From the NCBI RefSeq assembly GCF_027579695.1, contig NC_083587.1:6326001-6390000 (forward strand): a stretch of DNA of 64,000 nucleotides, read 5' to 3'. The notes below the pieces were generated by a model. It did not search any database. It saw only the letters and a program-made list of their open reading frames with translations, and had not been told where the DNA came from. The translations under genes were made by a program, and so were the position numbers. This document shows positions 20,795 to 32,165 of the stretch, one piece after another. Position 1 is the first letter of the stretch. The number at the start of each line of letters is the position of its first letter. Source of the DNA: Neoarius graeffei. Taxonomy: Eukaryota > Chordata > Actinopteri > Siluriformes > Ariidae.

Positions 20795-21102
20795 TGTGGC
20801 AGCGAGGGCGTGGTCAAGCGCCGGTCTGTGACAGGAGGGCGGAGTCGGGGAAGGTAAGTGGCAGAATCACTACACCTGACGTCAATTAACCTGTGTTTGT
20901 GTGTGTCTTCCCAGTGACCGCGCCCTACTTAAGGAGGGAGAGCGAGAGCAGAGGAGCTCATCCCTGAACTAGACCCTGGTTGTGTGTGTGTCTGTTCGTG
21001 TGAAAGATTGATCACTGAAAAGTGTGGCAATAAAGCCTTGTTGTGAACCTGATCTCTGTCCTGCCGTCCTCTGTGTTCTACCCATGCTTAGGGAACGTTA
21101 CA
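20795..21102 (+). repeat. Gypsy-2 3' LTR
   Basis: This 308-bp partner of 15395-15699 is followed by the CTGAT target duplication. Confidence 0.92.
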
Positions 21103-21385
21103 CTGATATTGTATTCACAATAGAACATAGACAACATATCAAATGTCGAAAGTGAGACATTTAGAAATTTCATGCCAAATATTGGCTCATTTGAAATTTC
21201 ATGACAGCAACACGTCTCAAAAAAGTTGGGACAGGGGCAATAAGAGGCTGGAAAAGTTAAAGGTACAAAAAAGGAACAACTGGAGGACCAAATTGCAACT
21301 CATTAGGTCAATTGGCAATAGGTCATTAACATGACTGGGTATAAAAAGAGCATCTTGGAGTGGCAGCAGCTCTCAGAAGTAAAGA

Positions 21386-22440
21386 TGGGAAGAGGATCAC
21401 CAATCCCCCTAATTCTGTGCTGACAAATAGTGGAGCAATATCAGAAAGGAGTTCGACAGTGTAAAATTGCAAAGAGTTTGAACATATCATCATCTACAGT
21501 GCATAATATCATCAAAAGATTCAGAGAATCTGGAAGAATCTCTGTGCGTAAGGGTCAAGGCCGAAAAACCATACTGGGTGCCCGTGATCTTCGGGCCCTT
21601 AGACGGCACTGCATCACATACAGGCATGCTTCTGTATTGGAAATCACAAAATGAACTCAGGAATATTTCCAGAGAACATTATCTGTGAACACAATTCACC
21701 GTGCCATCCGCCGCTGCCAGCTAAAACTCTATAGTTCAAAGAAGAAGCCGTATCTAAACATGATCCAGAAGTGCAGACATTTTCTCTGGGCCAAGGCTCA
21801 TTTAAAATGGACTGTGGCAAAGTGGAAAACTGTTCTGCGGTCAGACGAATCAAAATTTGAAGTTCTTTATGGAAATCAGGGATGCCGTGTCATTCAGACT
21901 AAAGAGGAGCAGGACGACCCAAGTTGTTATCAGCGCTCAGTTCAGAAGCCTGCATCTCTGATGGTATGGGGTTGCATTAGTGCATGTGGCATGGGCAGCT
22001 TACACATCTGGAAAGACACCATCAATGCTGAAAGGTATATCCAGGTTCTAGAGCAACATACTGTATGCTCCCATCCAGACGACGTCTCTTTCAGGGAAGA
22101 CCTTGCATTTTCCAACATGACAATGCCAAACCACATACCGCATCAATTACAGCATCATGGCTGCGTAGAAGAAGGGTCCAGGTACTGAACTGGCCAGCCT
22201 GCAGTCCAGATCTTTCACCCATAGAAAACATTTGGCACATCATAAAACGGAAGATACGACAAAAAAGACCTAAGACAGTTGAGCAACTAGAATCCTACTG
22301 TACATTAGACAAGAATGGGTTAACATTCCTATTCCTAAACTTGAGCAACTTGTCTCCTCAGTCCCCAGATGTTTACAGACCATTGTAAAGAGAAAAGGGG
22401 ATGTCTCACAGTGGTAAACATGGCCTCGTCCCAACTTTTT
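21386..22440 (+). pseudogene. Tc1-like transposase, inactive
   Basis: The plus strand encodes a Tc1 transposase from about 21386 (MGRGSPIPLILC). A paired helix-turn-helix DNA-binding part follows (GVRQCKIAKSLNISSSTVHN), then the catalytic part with LRSDESKFEV (first Asp), QHDNAKPHTA (second Asp) and WPACSPDLSPIENIWH (Glu). Stops after codon 12 and at 21652-21654, and a frameshift near 22070, break it. Family length is about 340 residues, which fits the span. Confidence 0.9.
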
Positions 22441-22639
22441 TGAGATGTGTTGCTGTCATGAAATTTAAAATCACCTAATTTTTCTCTTTAAATGATACAT
22501 TTTCTCAGCTTAAACATTTGATATGTCATCTATGTTCTATTCTGAATAAAATATGGAATTTTGAAACTTCCACATCATTGCATTCAGTTTTTATTTACAA
22601 TTTGTACTTTGTCCCAACTTTTTTGGAATCGGGGTTGTA

Positions 22640-24375
22640 AATAATAACTCTAGGTAGCTTTTCTGTTTCTTCATGGGCAGCAGTAAAAGACTTTGATATG
22701 ATTATTGGCTCAAGTCTTTCATTTGTAGATATTACTTGGATAGCTTTCAGCTCAGAAATATTGCAAACATAAGAAATACTGTACCTACATGATGCAGAAA
22801 AATTAGTTCATACTTTTGTTACCTCTAGGTTGGATTATTGTAATGCCTTACTGTCTGGATGTTCCAGTAGATGCATAAACATGCTCCAGTTAGTTCAAAA
22901 TGCAGCAGCAAGATTCCTTACTAGAGCTAGAAGATATGACCACATCACTCCTGTCTTATCCACATTGCATTGACTCCCAATCAAATTTTATACATTGATT
23001 ATAAAATACTATTGACCTTTAAAGCACTGAATGTTCTTTAGCCACAGTACCTGAGTACCTGCCATGCCTATACCAATAGGTATACGCTATCAATAGGTAT
23101 AGGCTATTATTTATCCTCTGCTGGTTCAGGTCTTATTTAACTGATCATTGTCATTTTGTATATGTAAATGGTGACTTCTGTATAAAGTAAAGTTTTCTGT
23201 TTCTTCATGGGCAGCAGTAAAAGACTTTGATATGATTATTGGCTCAAGTCTTTCATTTGTAGATATTACTTGGATAGCTTTCAGCTCAGAAATATTGAAA
23301 ACATAAGAAATACTGTACCTACATGATGCAGAAAAATTAGTTCATACTTTTGTTACCTCTAAGTTGGATTATTGTAAAGTAAAGTTTGGTGTTCCACAAG
23401 GTGCTGTCTTTGGCCCAATGTTTTTTCTCTTCTCTCCCCCCCCAAAAAAAAAGCTACCTCTGGGTAATATTATTTGTAAGCATCGTATTACTTTCCACTG
23501 TTATGCTGGGGGACACAGTTGTATGTTTCAGCAAAGCCAGATGAAAGACACCAGCTTAATAAAATTGAGCGATGTGTAAAGGACATTAAACACTCGATGC
23601 TTATTCAAATTCAAAACACTTTATTTGTCCCCTAGGGGCAATTTAAACTAATTGTTTAATTAGTTAATTGTTACCTAATTAACTAATAATTTAAAAGTAA
23701 AAATGTATTAACTTCCTTCTACTTAATTCTGACAAGACATTGCTAGTATTAGTACTTGTACTATGCAGCTAGAAGTAAGTATTCTGATTAAATAGTAATG
23801 GGGAGATGGCCTTTCTGTTTCTTCATGGGTAGCAGTAAAAGACTTTGGTGTGATTATTGGCTCCAGTCTTTCATTTGAAGCTCATGTGGATATTACTTGG
23901 ATAGCCTTCTTTCAGCTCAGAAATATTGCAAACATACGAGATACTGTAACTACATGATGCAGAAAAACTAGTTCATGCTTTTATTACCTCTAGGTTGGAT
24001 TATTGTAATCCCTTACTGTCTGGATGTTCCAGTAGGTGCATAAACATGCTCCAGTTAGTTCAAAATGTAGCAGCAAGAGTCCTTACAAGAACTAGAAGAT
24101 ATGATCACATCACTCCTGACTTATCCACACTGCATTGACTCCCAATCAAATTTTGTATTGATTTATAAAATACTACTACTTATTTTTAAAGCACTGAATG
24201 GTCTCAAGCCACAGTACCTGAGTGAATACCGGCTATGCCTATTAAAATCAATAGACATAGGCTATTTTTTGGCACCTCAAATAGTAAAGGCTACATCAGG
24301 GGCAGAGCTTTCACTTACAAAACCCCACATTTATGAATCAGCCTTCCAAATAGTGTCCATGACTCCAACATAGTC
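22640..24375 (+). pseudogene. L2-type LINE, right part with internal duplications
   Basis: LINE sequence resumes after the Tc1 insertion with the C-terminal reverse transcriptase region (VTSRLDYCNALLSGCS-like, QLVQNAAARVLTR-like). The block starting TTCTGTTTCTTCATGGG occurs three times, near 22662, 23201 and 23814, and the VPQGAVFGP region reappears near 23385, so the copy has been rearranged after insertion. It ends near 24375 with the region matching SYKAPLLWNSLPS of the intact family. All frames are broken. Confidence 0.78.
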
Positions 24376-24389
24376 TCAGTGATGATTTT

Positions 24390-24671
24390 GTTTAGGGTTA
24401 AGGGCTTAAGGTAAGGTTTCATGGAGGTTGTGTTGTGCACTGTCCTTCCTAGGACCTCTCCTTGACATTCTACCAGTGCCAGGCAGTCATCCCCATGTTG
24501 CATTTGGGTTTTTCTTGGGGTTTAAAATTAGGGGTAAGGGTAAGGCTTGGGGGTAGGGAAGGGGGAAATGATGAAGGTTGGGTGCTGAGGTGATGGGTTA
24601 AGGTTTTATGGGTTAGGGTTGGGTTTTAGGGTTCGGGGTGAGGATTAATTTGGGGGTTAGGTATAGAGTTA
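24390..24671 (+). repeat. Degenerate telomere-like repeat, left block
   Basis: The plus strand is rich in variants of GGGTTA and GGTTAGGGTT with irregular spacing. The composition is strongly G/T skewed. A similar block lies on the other side of the LINE at 24678-27687. Confidence 0.6.
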
Positions 24672-24971
24672 ATATAGTTTCAAGTTTTCAAGTTTCAAGT
24701 TTATTGTAGCCATATCAACAGTATAAAAATACAGTTGCTAGGAATATACTTTGGTGTGCTCACAAATCCCAACAATACAATCAGACCAAACAAAAAACTA
24801 AGGGGGGACAAGACAGAAAGACAAGGGGGCACATAATAACAGGGAATGACAACATACAAAAAAAAAACATTGAAAAGTGCATGATTGGATATATAGAGTA
24901 CAGCTGGTGGTACATAGTGCAAAATAAACAAGGGAGGTAGGTAGGCCAGGAAGTGGAGTAACTGTAAAGTG

Positions 24972-26181
24972 CTAGTGCATATTCAAGTAGTGGATGGCTT
25001 GTGGGTAGGTACTGTCCCTAAAACGTGAGGTGTTGCATGGGATGCTGCGGTACCTTCTCCCTGATGGTAGGAGTATAAATAGATAGTGTGCTGGATGAGT
25101 GTGGTCAGAGATGATGTTCTTGGCTTTCCTGGAAATTCTGGTGTTGTAATGTGAGTCTAAGGTGGGGAGACTATGGCCAATGATTTTGGATGCCCTGCGT
25201 ACCACCCTCTCCAGCTGTTGCTTATCTTGGCTGGTGGTACTGCCATACCAGACCAGGATGGAGAAGGTGAGCACGCTCTCGATAGTAGCATGGTAAAAGT
25301 GTAACATGCCTGCTTGACTGACCCCAAATTTCCTCAACTGTTGGAGGAAGTGTAATCTTTGGTGAGCTTTTGAAATGATGAGACTGGTGTTCAAGGTCCA
25401 TGACAGGGACTGATGAATGGTGGTGCCTAAAAAACAAAAAGAGGAGACCCACTCCACTACCTGGCCATTAATACAGATGGGGATGTGCTGGCCTGCCTTT
25501 TTCCTGAAGTCCACTATGAGTTCTTTGGTTTTGGATAAGTATAAGGTTATTGACTACACACCACTGCACTAGATGTTTGACCTCATCGCGATATGATGTT
25601 TCGTCCCCATCACGTATGAGGCCTATAACAGTGGTGTCGTCTGCAAATTTTAGAAGTTTGACAGATGGAGAATTAGATATACAGTTGCTGGTGTATAGGG
25701 AGAATAACAGCGGTGACAACACACAACCTTGTGGTGCACCGGTGTTCAGAGTCTTGGTTGATGAAATATTGTTCTGGGTTCTAACACACTGTGTTCTGTT
25801 AGATAAAAAGTTGAATAGCCACTGACAAAGTGAGGGGTTGACACCCATGGACAGGAGAGAGTTATACAGTCTGATAGGCAGGATAGTGTTGAAAGCTGAG
25901 CTAAAATCAATAAACAGGACACGAGCATAGGTGGACTTACAGTCAAGGTGCTGTAGAATGAAGTGGGTGCAAAGTGAGACAGCGTCATCCACTCCCCTAT
26001 TTGCCCTGTAGGCAAATTGGTGAGGGTCCAGTGTAATGTGTGACAGGAATCTACAGACTAAGCATTCAAACACTTTCATGACAACAGAAGTGAGAGCGAC
26101 AGGCCTATAATCATTAAGACAGGTAATGTTGGTTTTTTTGGGCACCGGAATGATCATAGCCGATTTAAAACATGCAGGCAC
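24972..26181 (-). pseudogene. CR1-group LINE reverse transcriptase
   Basis: The 25468-26181 frame holds the polymerase core: [59 protein letters not shown] and the active site FADDTTV. A frameshift near 25510 leads to the C-terminal part (24972-25514) with SFCFLGTTIHQSLSW and the conserved LLPSGRRYRS near the end. It supplies the copying activity for the element. Confidence 0.85.
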
Positions 26182-26192
26182 AGTAGTACTGT

Positions 26193-27683
26193 TCAGAGAC
26201 CAGTTAAAATATAGCTGAGAATAGGAGTAAGTTCGTTAGCACAGTTCTTAAGTGTAGCTGGTGTCACACCATCAGGGCCGGCTGCCTTGTTGGTGTTCTG
26301 GCGCCGTAACAGTCTGCGCACATCGTGCTCTGTGATGGAAAGGGGAGACTGTGTGTGCCCCACACCCAGCGGGTGAAGTAGGGTGCTTGTCTGGGCGCTA
26401 GTGCCATCAAAGCAGCAGAAAAAATCATTAAGCCACTCTGGTAAGGAGGGGTCACAGTCCAGGATATGGTGTTTCACCTTATAGTCTGATTTCCTGGAGG
26501 CCCCGCCAGACCCCCTTAATGTTATTGTCTTGCAATTTATTTTCAAGTTTGTTTCTGTAGTTGTGTTTTGCTGTGTTTACGGCTTTCTGTAGTCTGTATT
26601 TGAGAAGTTTGTATTGCTCTCTGTCCCCACTCTTATACTGTAAGCATCATTTTTTTCCTTACAGAGGTGCTTAACTTCGCGGTTAAACCAGGGTTTGTTG
26701 TTATTGTAGATGGTAATAGTCTTTGAGGGAATGCAAACAGACTCACAGAAACAGATGTAAGACATAATGCAGTCAGTGAAAAAGTCAATATTGTTCGAGT
26801 CAGCAGCAAACATGACCCAGTCAGTGATATCAAAACAGTCTTGTAGCATATCTATAGCCACAGGAGAGCTCCTCTTGACCCTCATAGTCTTTGGTTTCGA
26901 GGTCTTAAGTCTCTGTCTGTACTTAGGAACAAGAAATATTGTGTTGTGATCAGACTCACCAATTGGGGCTCTAACTAGAGCCTGGTACGCCTCCGGTATG
27001 GAGGAGTAGCACTGGTCGAGTGTTTTATCCAGCCTGGTGGGGATGTGAATCTGTGGTTTGTATCTGGGAAGTGTTTTCTTCATGGAGACATGGTTGAAGT
27101 CCCCAAGCACCAGAATAACCGAGTCCGGGTTGGAGTTTTCCGCGGTGTGGACGTGATCGGTTAGTTGCTGTGAGGCTGAAGCTGCCACCGCGCTCAGAGG
27201 AATATAGGCTGCACACAGGATGATGGAAGAAACTTCCCTTGGTGAGTAGAAGGGGATACACCTCACCACGAGATGCTCCAAGTCAAGTGAGCAGCCAGAC
27301 GAAAGGGTTTTGGTATCAGTGCACCAGTTTTGGTTGATGTAGATACCGACACCTCCGCCGTGCTGCTTCTCGGAGTCTCTAGTGCGATCAGCTTGGTGGA
27401 ACATGAATCCCTCCTGATGAAGCGCCGCGTCAGGGATGTTTGCAGTCAGCCAGGTTTCTGTCAGACATATGGCAGCACAGTCTCTGAAGTCCCGTTGGGA
27501 GAGGAAAAGGGAGGTGAGCTCGTCCTTCTTGTTTGCTAATGAGCGGACATTAGATAGGATGAGGCTCGGCAAAGATAGTCTGTGGCCCCGGCATCTCAGC
27601 TGAGCTAGTGCCCCTCCTCTTTTACCTCTCTTCCTCAGCGGGTGTTTCAGTCGCTCACGGGAGAGATTTGGTGGTAGATCCAA
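26193..27683 (-). pseudogene. CR1-group LINE endonuclease and linker
   Basis: The 368-codon frame at 26577-27683 is an AP-type endonuclease: LSNVRSLANKKDELT, CLTETWLT, GGGVGIYINQNWCTD, LVLGDFNH and SDHNTIFL are the expected motifs in order. The linker to reverse transcriptase continues at 26193-26546 after a frame break near 26570. The 5' end is the truncation point of the whole element. Confidence 0.85.
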
Positions 27684-27693
27684 GATGATATAG

Positions 27694-27870
27694 GATAGGG
27701 ATAGTGGAACTACTCTCCTATGAACAGGCCTATTGGAGTTTGGGGGTGGAAAGAGAGGTCCTGGTGAGGTGAAGGCCTGGCATCAAACCCACAACCTTCT
27801 AGTGGATGGGCTACCTTTTAACCTGTTAAGCTAAAGATTCTCTCGTGAGATACATGCTTACTAAGTGATA
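27694..27870. other. Spacer right of the CR1-group LINE
   Basis: Unassigned sequence separates the LINE from the second telomere-like block. I see no feature in it. Confidence 0.4.
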
Positions 27871-27879
27871 AAAGAGAGG

Positions 27880-28362
27880 GGATTGGGTTAGGGTTATGGG
27901 TGGGGGGTAATGCAAGCCCTGGTTTGGGTTGGGGATGGGTTAAGTGGTAGAGGGTATGTGGGATTGGGAGTGGGAGAGGGTAGGATTAGGGGTTTGGAAA
28001 GGTTAGGGTAAGGGATTGGGAGGGTGGGGATGGTGGATGGTTGGGGTTAGGGACTGGGAGTAGGAGGAGAGGTTAGGGATTGGAAGTGGGAGAAGGTAGG
28101 GTTAGGCATAAACCATTTGGAAAGGTTAGGGTAAGGGATTGGGGAGGTTGTGGAGGGTTAGGGATTGGGAATGGGAGAGGTTAGGATTATGGATTAGAAG
28201 TGGAAGAGGTTTGGGTTTAGGATTAGGTGATTGGAATGGTTACGATAAGGAATTAGGGAAGGAGGAGTCAGGTTGTGGAGGAGTCAGGGATAGGGTTGGA
28301 AGTTGGGTGTGTAGATTAGGTTGAGGGATTGGATGAGTTAGGATTGGGGAGGGGGAGGGTAA
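27880..28362 (+). repeat. Degenerate telomere-like repeat, right block
   Basis: About 480 bases of irregular G/T-rich repeats with GGTTAGGG, GGATTGGGAGT and GGTTAGGATT variants lie here. Purines and T dominate the plus strand; C is rare. It continues the block at 24390-24671 across the LINE. Confidence 0.65.
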
Positions 28363-28969
28363 TTATCCATCCATCCATCTTCTGCCACTTATCTGGGTCT
28401 GGGTCACGGGGGTAGCAGCCTAAGCAGAGCTGCCCAGACTTCCCTCTCCCCAGTCACCTCCACCAGCTCTTCCAGGGGAATACTAAGGCATTCCCAGGCC
28501 AGCCAAGAGATGTAATCTCTCCAGTGTGTCATGGGTCTGCCCTGGGGTCTCCTCCCGGTGGGGCATGCCCAGAGAGCCTCCCATGGGGCATCTTAATAAG
28601 GTGCCTGAACCACCTTAACTGACTCCTTTCAATGTGGAGGAGCAGCGGTTCTACTTTGAGTCTCTCTTGAATGACTGAGCTTCTCACCCTATTTCTAAGG
28701 GAGAGCCCAGACACCCTGCAGAGAAAATTCATTTTGACCGCTTGTATCCGCGATCTCGTTCTTTCGGTCACTACCCATAGCTCATGACCATAGGTGGGGG
28801 TGGGAATATAGATGGACCAGTAAATTGAGAGCTTTGCCTTTTGGCTCAGCTCTCTCTTTACCACAACAGACCGGTTTAATGTCCGCATCACTGCTGATGC
28901 TGCCCCGATCTGTCTGTCCAACTCCCGCTCCCCCCCCACCCTCACTCATGAACAAGACCCCAAGATACT
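28363..28969 (-). mobile_element. Rex3-type (RTE clade) LINE fragment
   Basis: The minus-strand frame of 28529-28945 encodes the reverse transcriptase C-terminus of an RTE-type LINE (YGHELWVVTERTRSRIQ, then LRNRVRSSVIQERL and LRWFRHLIKMPHGRL). The 3' end shows GATG repeats (CATC on the plus strand, 28366-28379), which is characteristic of Rex3. The upstream part is cut off by a Tc1-like insertion at 28972. Confidence 0.82.
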
Positions 28970-28971
28970 TA

Positions 28972-29965
28972 GTGGTGAAAGTTTGTGAACCCTTTAGAAT
29001 TTTCTATATTTCTGCATAAATATGACCTTAAACATCATCAGATTCTCACACAAGTCCTAAAAGTAGATAAAGAGAACCCAGTTAAAGAAATGAGAGAAAA
29101 ATATTATATTTGGTCATTTATTTGAGGAAAATGATCCAATATTACATATCTGTAAGTGGCAAAAGTATGTGAACCTTTGCTTTCAGTATCTGGTGTGACC
29201 CCCTTGTGCAGCAATAACTGCAACTAAACACTTCCAGTAACTGTTGATCAGTCCTGCACACTGGCTTGGAGGAATTTTAGCCCATTCCTCTGTAAAAACA
29301 GCTTCAACTCTGGGAAGTTGGTGGGTTTCCTCACATGAACTGCTCGCTTCAGGTCCTTCCACAACATTTCAATTGGATTAAAGTCAGGACTTTGACTTGG
29401 TGATTCCAAAACATTAACTTTATTCTTCTTTCACCATTCTTTGGCAGAATGACTTGTGTGCTTAGGGTCGTTGTCTTGCTACATAACCCACCATCTCTTA
29501 AGATTCAGTTCATGGACAGATGTCCTGACATTTTCCTTTAGAATTTGCTGGTATAATTCAGAATTCATTGTTCCATCAAACGATGGCAAGCTGTCCTGGC
29601 CCAGATGCAGCAAAACAGACCCAAACCATGATACTACCACCACCATGTTTCACAGATGGGATAAGGTTCTTATGCTGGAATGCAGTGCTTTCCTTTCTCC
29701 AAACAAAACACTTCTAATTTAAACCAAAAAGTTCTATTTTAGTCTCATCCGTCCACAAAACATTTTTCCAATAGCCTTCTGGCTTGTGCACGTGATCTTT
29801 AGCAAACTGCAGATGAGCAGCAATGTTCTTTTTGGAGAGCAGTGGCTTTCTCCTTGCAACCCTGCCATGCACACCATTGTTGTTCAGTGTTCTCCTGATG
29901 GTGGACTCATGAACATTGGCTAATGTGAGAGAGGTCTTCAGTTGCTTAGAAGTTACCCTGGGGTA
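28972..29965 (-). mobile_element. Tc1-like transposon fragment
   Basis: The left end starts after a TA at 28970-28971 with GTGGTGAAAGTTTGTGAACC; an internal related copy lies near 29156. The minus strand carries the C-terminal two thirds of a Tc1-like transposase (for example NNGVHGRVARRKPLLSK near 29830-29880 and an RTKIELFGL-like stretch near 29740). The right part, with the DNA-binding domain and second inverted end, is missing after 29965. Confidence 0.75.
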
Positions 29966-30391
29966 ACTTCAGGGTAAATTCAATGAGTATATACAATACA
30001 TTTTAGTATACACACAGTAAATTCCCCAGTGTAAAATATGCAGTGTCAAAGTCCATAGACTCCGAGAATTATTGCAACAGCTTGAGTAAAATGCCCCCTA
30101 GTGTTGAAAATACTCAGTCAAAAGATGTTGTGTCATTCAGTCACATGACTTTTGCTTTGCTTACTTGTGGTGAATGAAGTGATGGTCTGGCAAACCAATT
30201 TGGCTGCCGTTATGTAAAGAGCTAGTGAAACCATCTCAGACTATTTTCACAGTATAGAGGCCAATGCACAGTCAATATACTGAAGAAAGTTGCTCTTTGC
30301 GATAGGATAGATCCTTTCACATTAGTAAAGAAGGATTTTTTTCCTATGAGTTGGAAAATTATCCATCCATTGAATTCCCCGACATCTCAAC
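29966..30391. other. Unassigned stretch
   Basis: I see no open frame or repeat structure that can be supported here. The last 40 bases lead into the gene remnant at 30340-30805. Confidence 0.4.
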
Positions 30392-30805
30392 TACCTGGTG
30401 CTGCAGACATCATTCTACATGGACGAACAGATGAAAACCTGGAAGAGCATGGAGGTGTACAACTCTTTATATGTGGCTGAGTTAAAGATCTGGAGATCAA
30501 GACACTACAAGATAAATTCTGGATCATTTATGTCCAGGAACGTAGGAATTTTGGGGCTTTTTGTAGGCATCTTTGTGATGATTGCTAGATGGCTACAAGT
30601 TTTAGTATCGGGTGTAAACAAACCGCAGCCACTCGATTCTCGATCCTCCCTACTCTCCCCTTCCAGGTAAGTCAAAGATCTATAGAAACACTACAGAGAT
30701 CCACAGAAACACTTTTAAAGATCTGGGTATTGATGAAACAGGATGGAGAAGTTATCATGGCTCATTGTAACTGCATTGCCGGGTCAGCAGTTTTGTGCTG
30801 TTAAC
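30340..30805 (+). pseudogene. Remnant of a SWIM-type zinc finger protein
   Basis: In shifting frames the plus strand reads YPSIEFPDIS, then MDEQMKTWKSMEVYN, and at the end an IWVLMKQDGEVIMAHCNCIAG motif. The last resembles the CxC...H start of SWIM zinc fingers in multi-copy fish proteins that often also carry a YqaJ-type nuclease; that link is from memory. A polypyrimidine tract and CAG at 30640-30667 could be a splice acceptor. At least two frameshifts are present. Confidence 0.4.
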
Positions 30806-30995
30806 TTGTGAGCTCTGCTTTTGTGTATATGTGGATTGTTTTGATTATCTTATCTATCTAGTTCAGTGAAGGAGCCCAATCTACATCATCGTCCTTGTAA
30901 AGATTGCTGGAACTTCCTGATAAATAAAGCAAAAACATATGCATTAGTTTCCAATATGGCCACGATTAAATAGCAAACAAAAACACATCTAAAGT
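30806..30995. other. Unassigned stretch
   Basis: AT-rich sequence with a polyadenylation-like AATAAAG near 30925. Nothing else is recognisable. Confidence 0.35.
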
Positions 30996-31245
30996 CAAGT
31001 TTATTTTTATAGCACTTTTAACAATATACAATGTCGCAAAGCAGCTTTACAGAAATTTAATGACTTCAAACATGAGCTAATTTTATCCCTACTCTATCCC
31101 CAATGAGCAAGCCTGTGGCAATGGTCGGAAGGAAAAATTCCCTCAGGTGACATGAGGAAGAAACCTCGAGAGGAACCAGACTCAAAAGCAAACCCATCCT
31201 CATTTGGGTGATAACAGATAGTATAAATAATTTGCTTCTATAACA
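30996..31245 (-). mobile_element. L2-type LINE 3' UTR fragment
   Basis: This stretch matches the 3' UTR of the L2 LINE at 46330-47100 (TGTCGCAAAGCAGCTTTACA, then AAACCTCGAGAGGAACCAGA and CCATCCTCATTTGGG in both). It is truncated and carries no coding sequence. It shows the uninterrupted target in which the MITE at 46398-46921 landed in the other copy. Confidence 0.85.
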
Positions 31246-31267
31246 GTGCCCTACATAGTCACAATAG

Positions 31268-31430
31268 GCCGTAAGGTGAACCCTGAAAAGTCTTTCAGAA
31301 ACAAGATTCCGCTCCGACGTCTCCAAACTACATAATATCCAATTCTTAAAAATGGACGTATTATGAAATGATGTCATCAAAAAGTTCTCACCTTGTAATG
31401 CTATCAATTTTTCGCACGAAGGCTTGAAAA
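31268..31430 (+). repeat. Inverted homologous block, left copy
   Basis: TAGGCCGTAAGGTGAACCC and several later stretches (CGTCTCC-AACTAC, AAAAGTTCTCACCTT) recur in inverted orientation at 43090-43272. It sits upstream of the Cys/His-rich gene at 31568. It may be the end of a larger transposon or an upstream region duplicated in inverse orientation. Confidence 0.55.
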
Positions 31431-31567
31431 AGCGAACTAATGTCATCGGCGCGGAATGATATTTTGGCACCGCGGAATAAGATTTCGCTACAGAACAGGT
31501 TCCATGGTTGCTGACGTATCCCATAAACACCCGCGACATAGCCCCATTTCGTAAACAAGAGACCAAC

Positions 31568-32150
31568 ATGGCAGCCGCCACAGCCTCGTCTAGCAGCAGT
31601 GGAGGAGAGGAAAGTTTGGAAATAACAGCAAAAAGGAGAAAACTTCTTGCACGTAAGCAGTGCTATATGCATATAGCTTCTGTGAAGCACGGAGTGACCC
31701 AGGAATTTACCTTCAAACGGTGGAATACATACCGGGACAGTATCCGACAGTGGCTGCAGTTGAGCGGTGAGAACAGGAGACTAGCTGAAAACTACAAACA
31801 CTGTTTAGATTTAGAGTTTGACAAGATACCCGAGGATGCTGCCTTCCACCCTGCATGTTACCGCAGGTTTACGGACAAACTTGCTATTGAAAGAGCGGGA
31901 AAGCATATGGTGCGCGAGAAAGAAGGGGGAGATGAAACTCAAGATGCCGCAAGACCCCCCGAAGCTGGCCCCCCCCTCCGAAGCTGGCCCCTCAACATCG
32001 GGCAGCACTAAGAGTCTTAGATCCAGGTCAATACTGCCTATGTCCAGCTCAGGTCCCGTCCTTCCTGCCCTGTGCATTATATGTAAAAAAAACCCTCAAA
32101 TTCGTCTTAAAGGGAGGCAAACGACAAAGGGAAGCTCTTTCAAAAGGTGA
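31568..32150 (+). pseudogene. Unrecognised Cys/His-rich protein, exon 1
   Basis: From the ATG at 31568 the plus strand encodes an alanine/serine-rich start, a basic patch (AKRRKLLARKQC), an aromatic/basic region (FTFKRWNTYRDSIRQW) and a candidate metal-binding HPACYRRFTDK. A frame change occurs in a run of eight C near 31966; afterwards a second cysteine pair (CIICKK) and a basic end are read in another frame up to a TGA at 32148. A donor-like CAG|GTAAGC lies at about 32165. The homopolymer site could be an assembly error. I do not recognise the family by name; it is probably multi-copy and TE-linked. Confidence 0.5.
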
Positions 32151-32165
32151 GACCTTAACAGCAGG

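Larger units (their letters stand above)
15395..21102 (+). mobile_element. Gypsy-2: Gmr1-like Ty3/Gypsy retrotransposon inside Tc1
   Basis: LTRs at 15395-15699 and 20795-21102 start TG and end CA, with CTGAT duplicated at 15390-15394 and 21103-21107. The order is gag, protease, integrase, reverse transcriptase, RNase H, as in Gypsy-1, though the proteins are clearly different. A solo LTR interrupts the gag-protease junction. The two LTRs differ by about eight substitutions and a small TG-repeat indel (roughly 2.6% by eye). Stops and frameshifts in pol make it inactive. Confidence 0.93.
15310..22637 (+). mobile_element. Tc1-like transposon, split by Gypsy-2
   Basis: Inverted ends begin CAACCCCAATTCCAAAAAAG at 15310 and end with the near complement at 22637, flanked by TA at 15308-15309 and 22638-22639. 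Secondary inverted copies carrying AAAAAAGTTGGGACA occur near 21213-21234 and 22425-22460. Removing Gypsy-2 (15395-21102 plus its 5-bp duplication) leaves a transposon of about 1.6 kb, the normal Tc1 size. The transposase is decayed. Confidence 0.93.
24678..27687 (-). mobile_element. CR1-group LINE (probably Rex1/Babar), 5'-truncated
   Basis: A minus-strand LINE of about 3.0 kb encodes an endonuclease and reverse transcriptase and ends in CTTGAAA-type short repeats at 24678-24712. ATATAG at 24672-24677 and 27688-27693 may be the target duplication. The first ORF is absent, as usual for 5' truncation. Several frame breaks are present. The Rex1 label is from recollection of motif style; the CR1 group is the safer statement. 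Confidence 0.75.

Noticed and set aside
28139..28324. Gly/Trp-rich plus-strand ORF
   Set aside because: It translates the telomere-like G-rich repeat; no protein family is suggested.
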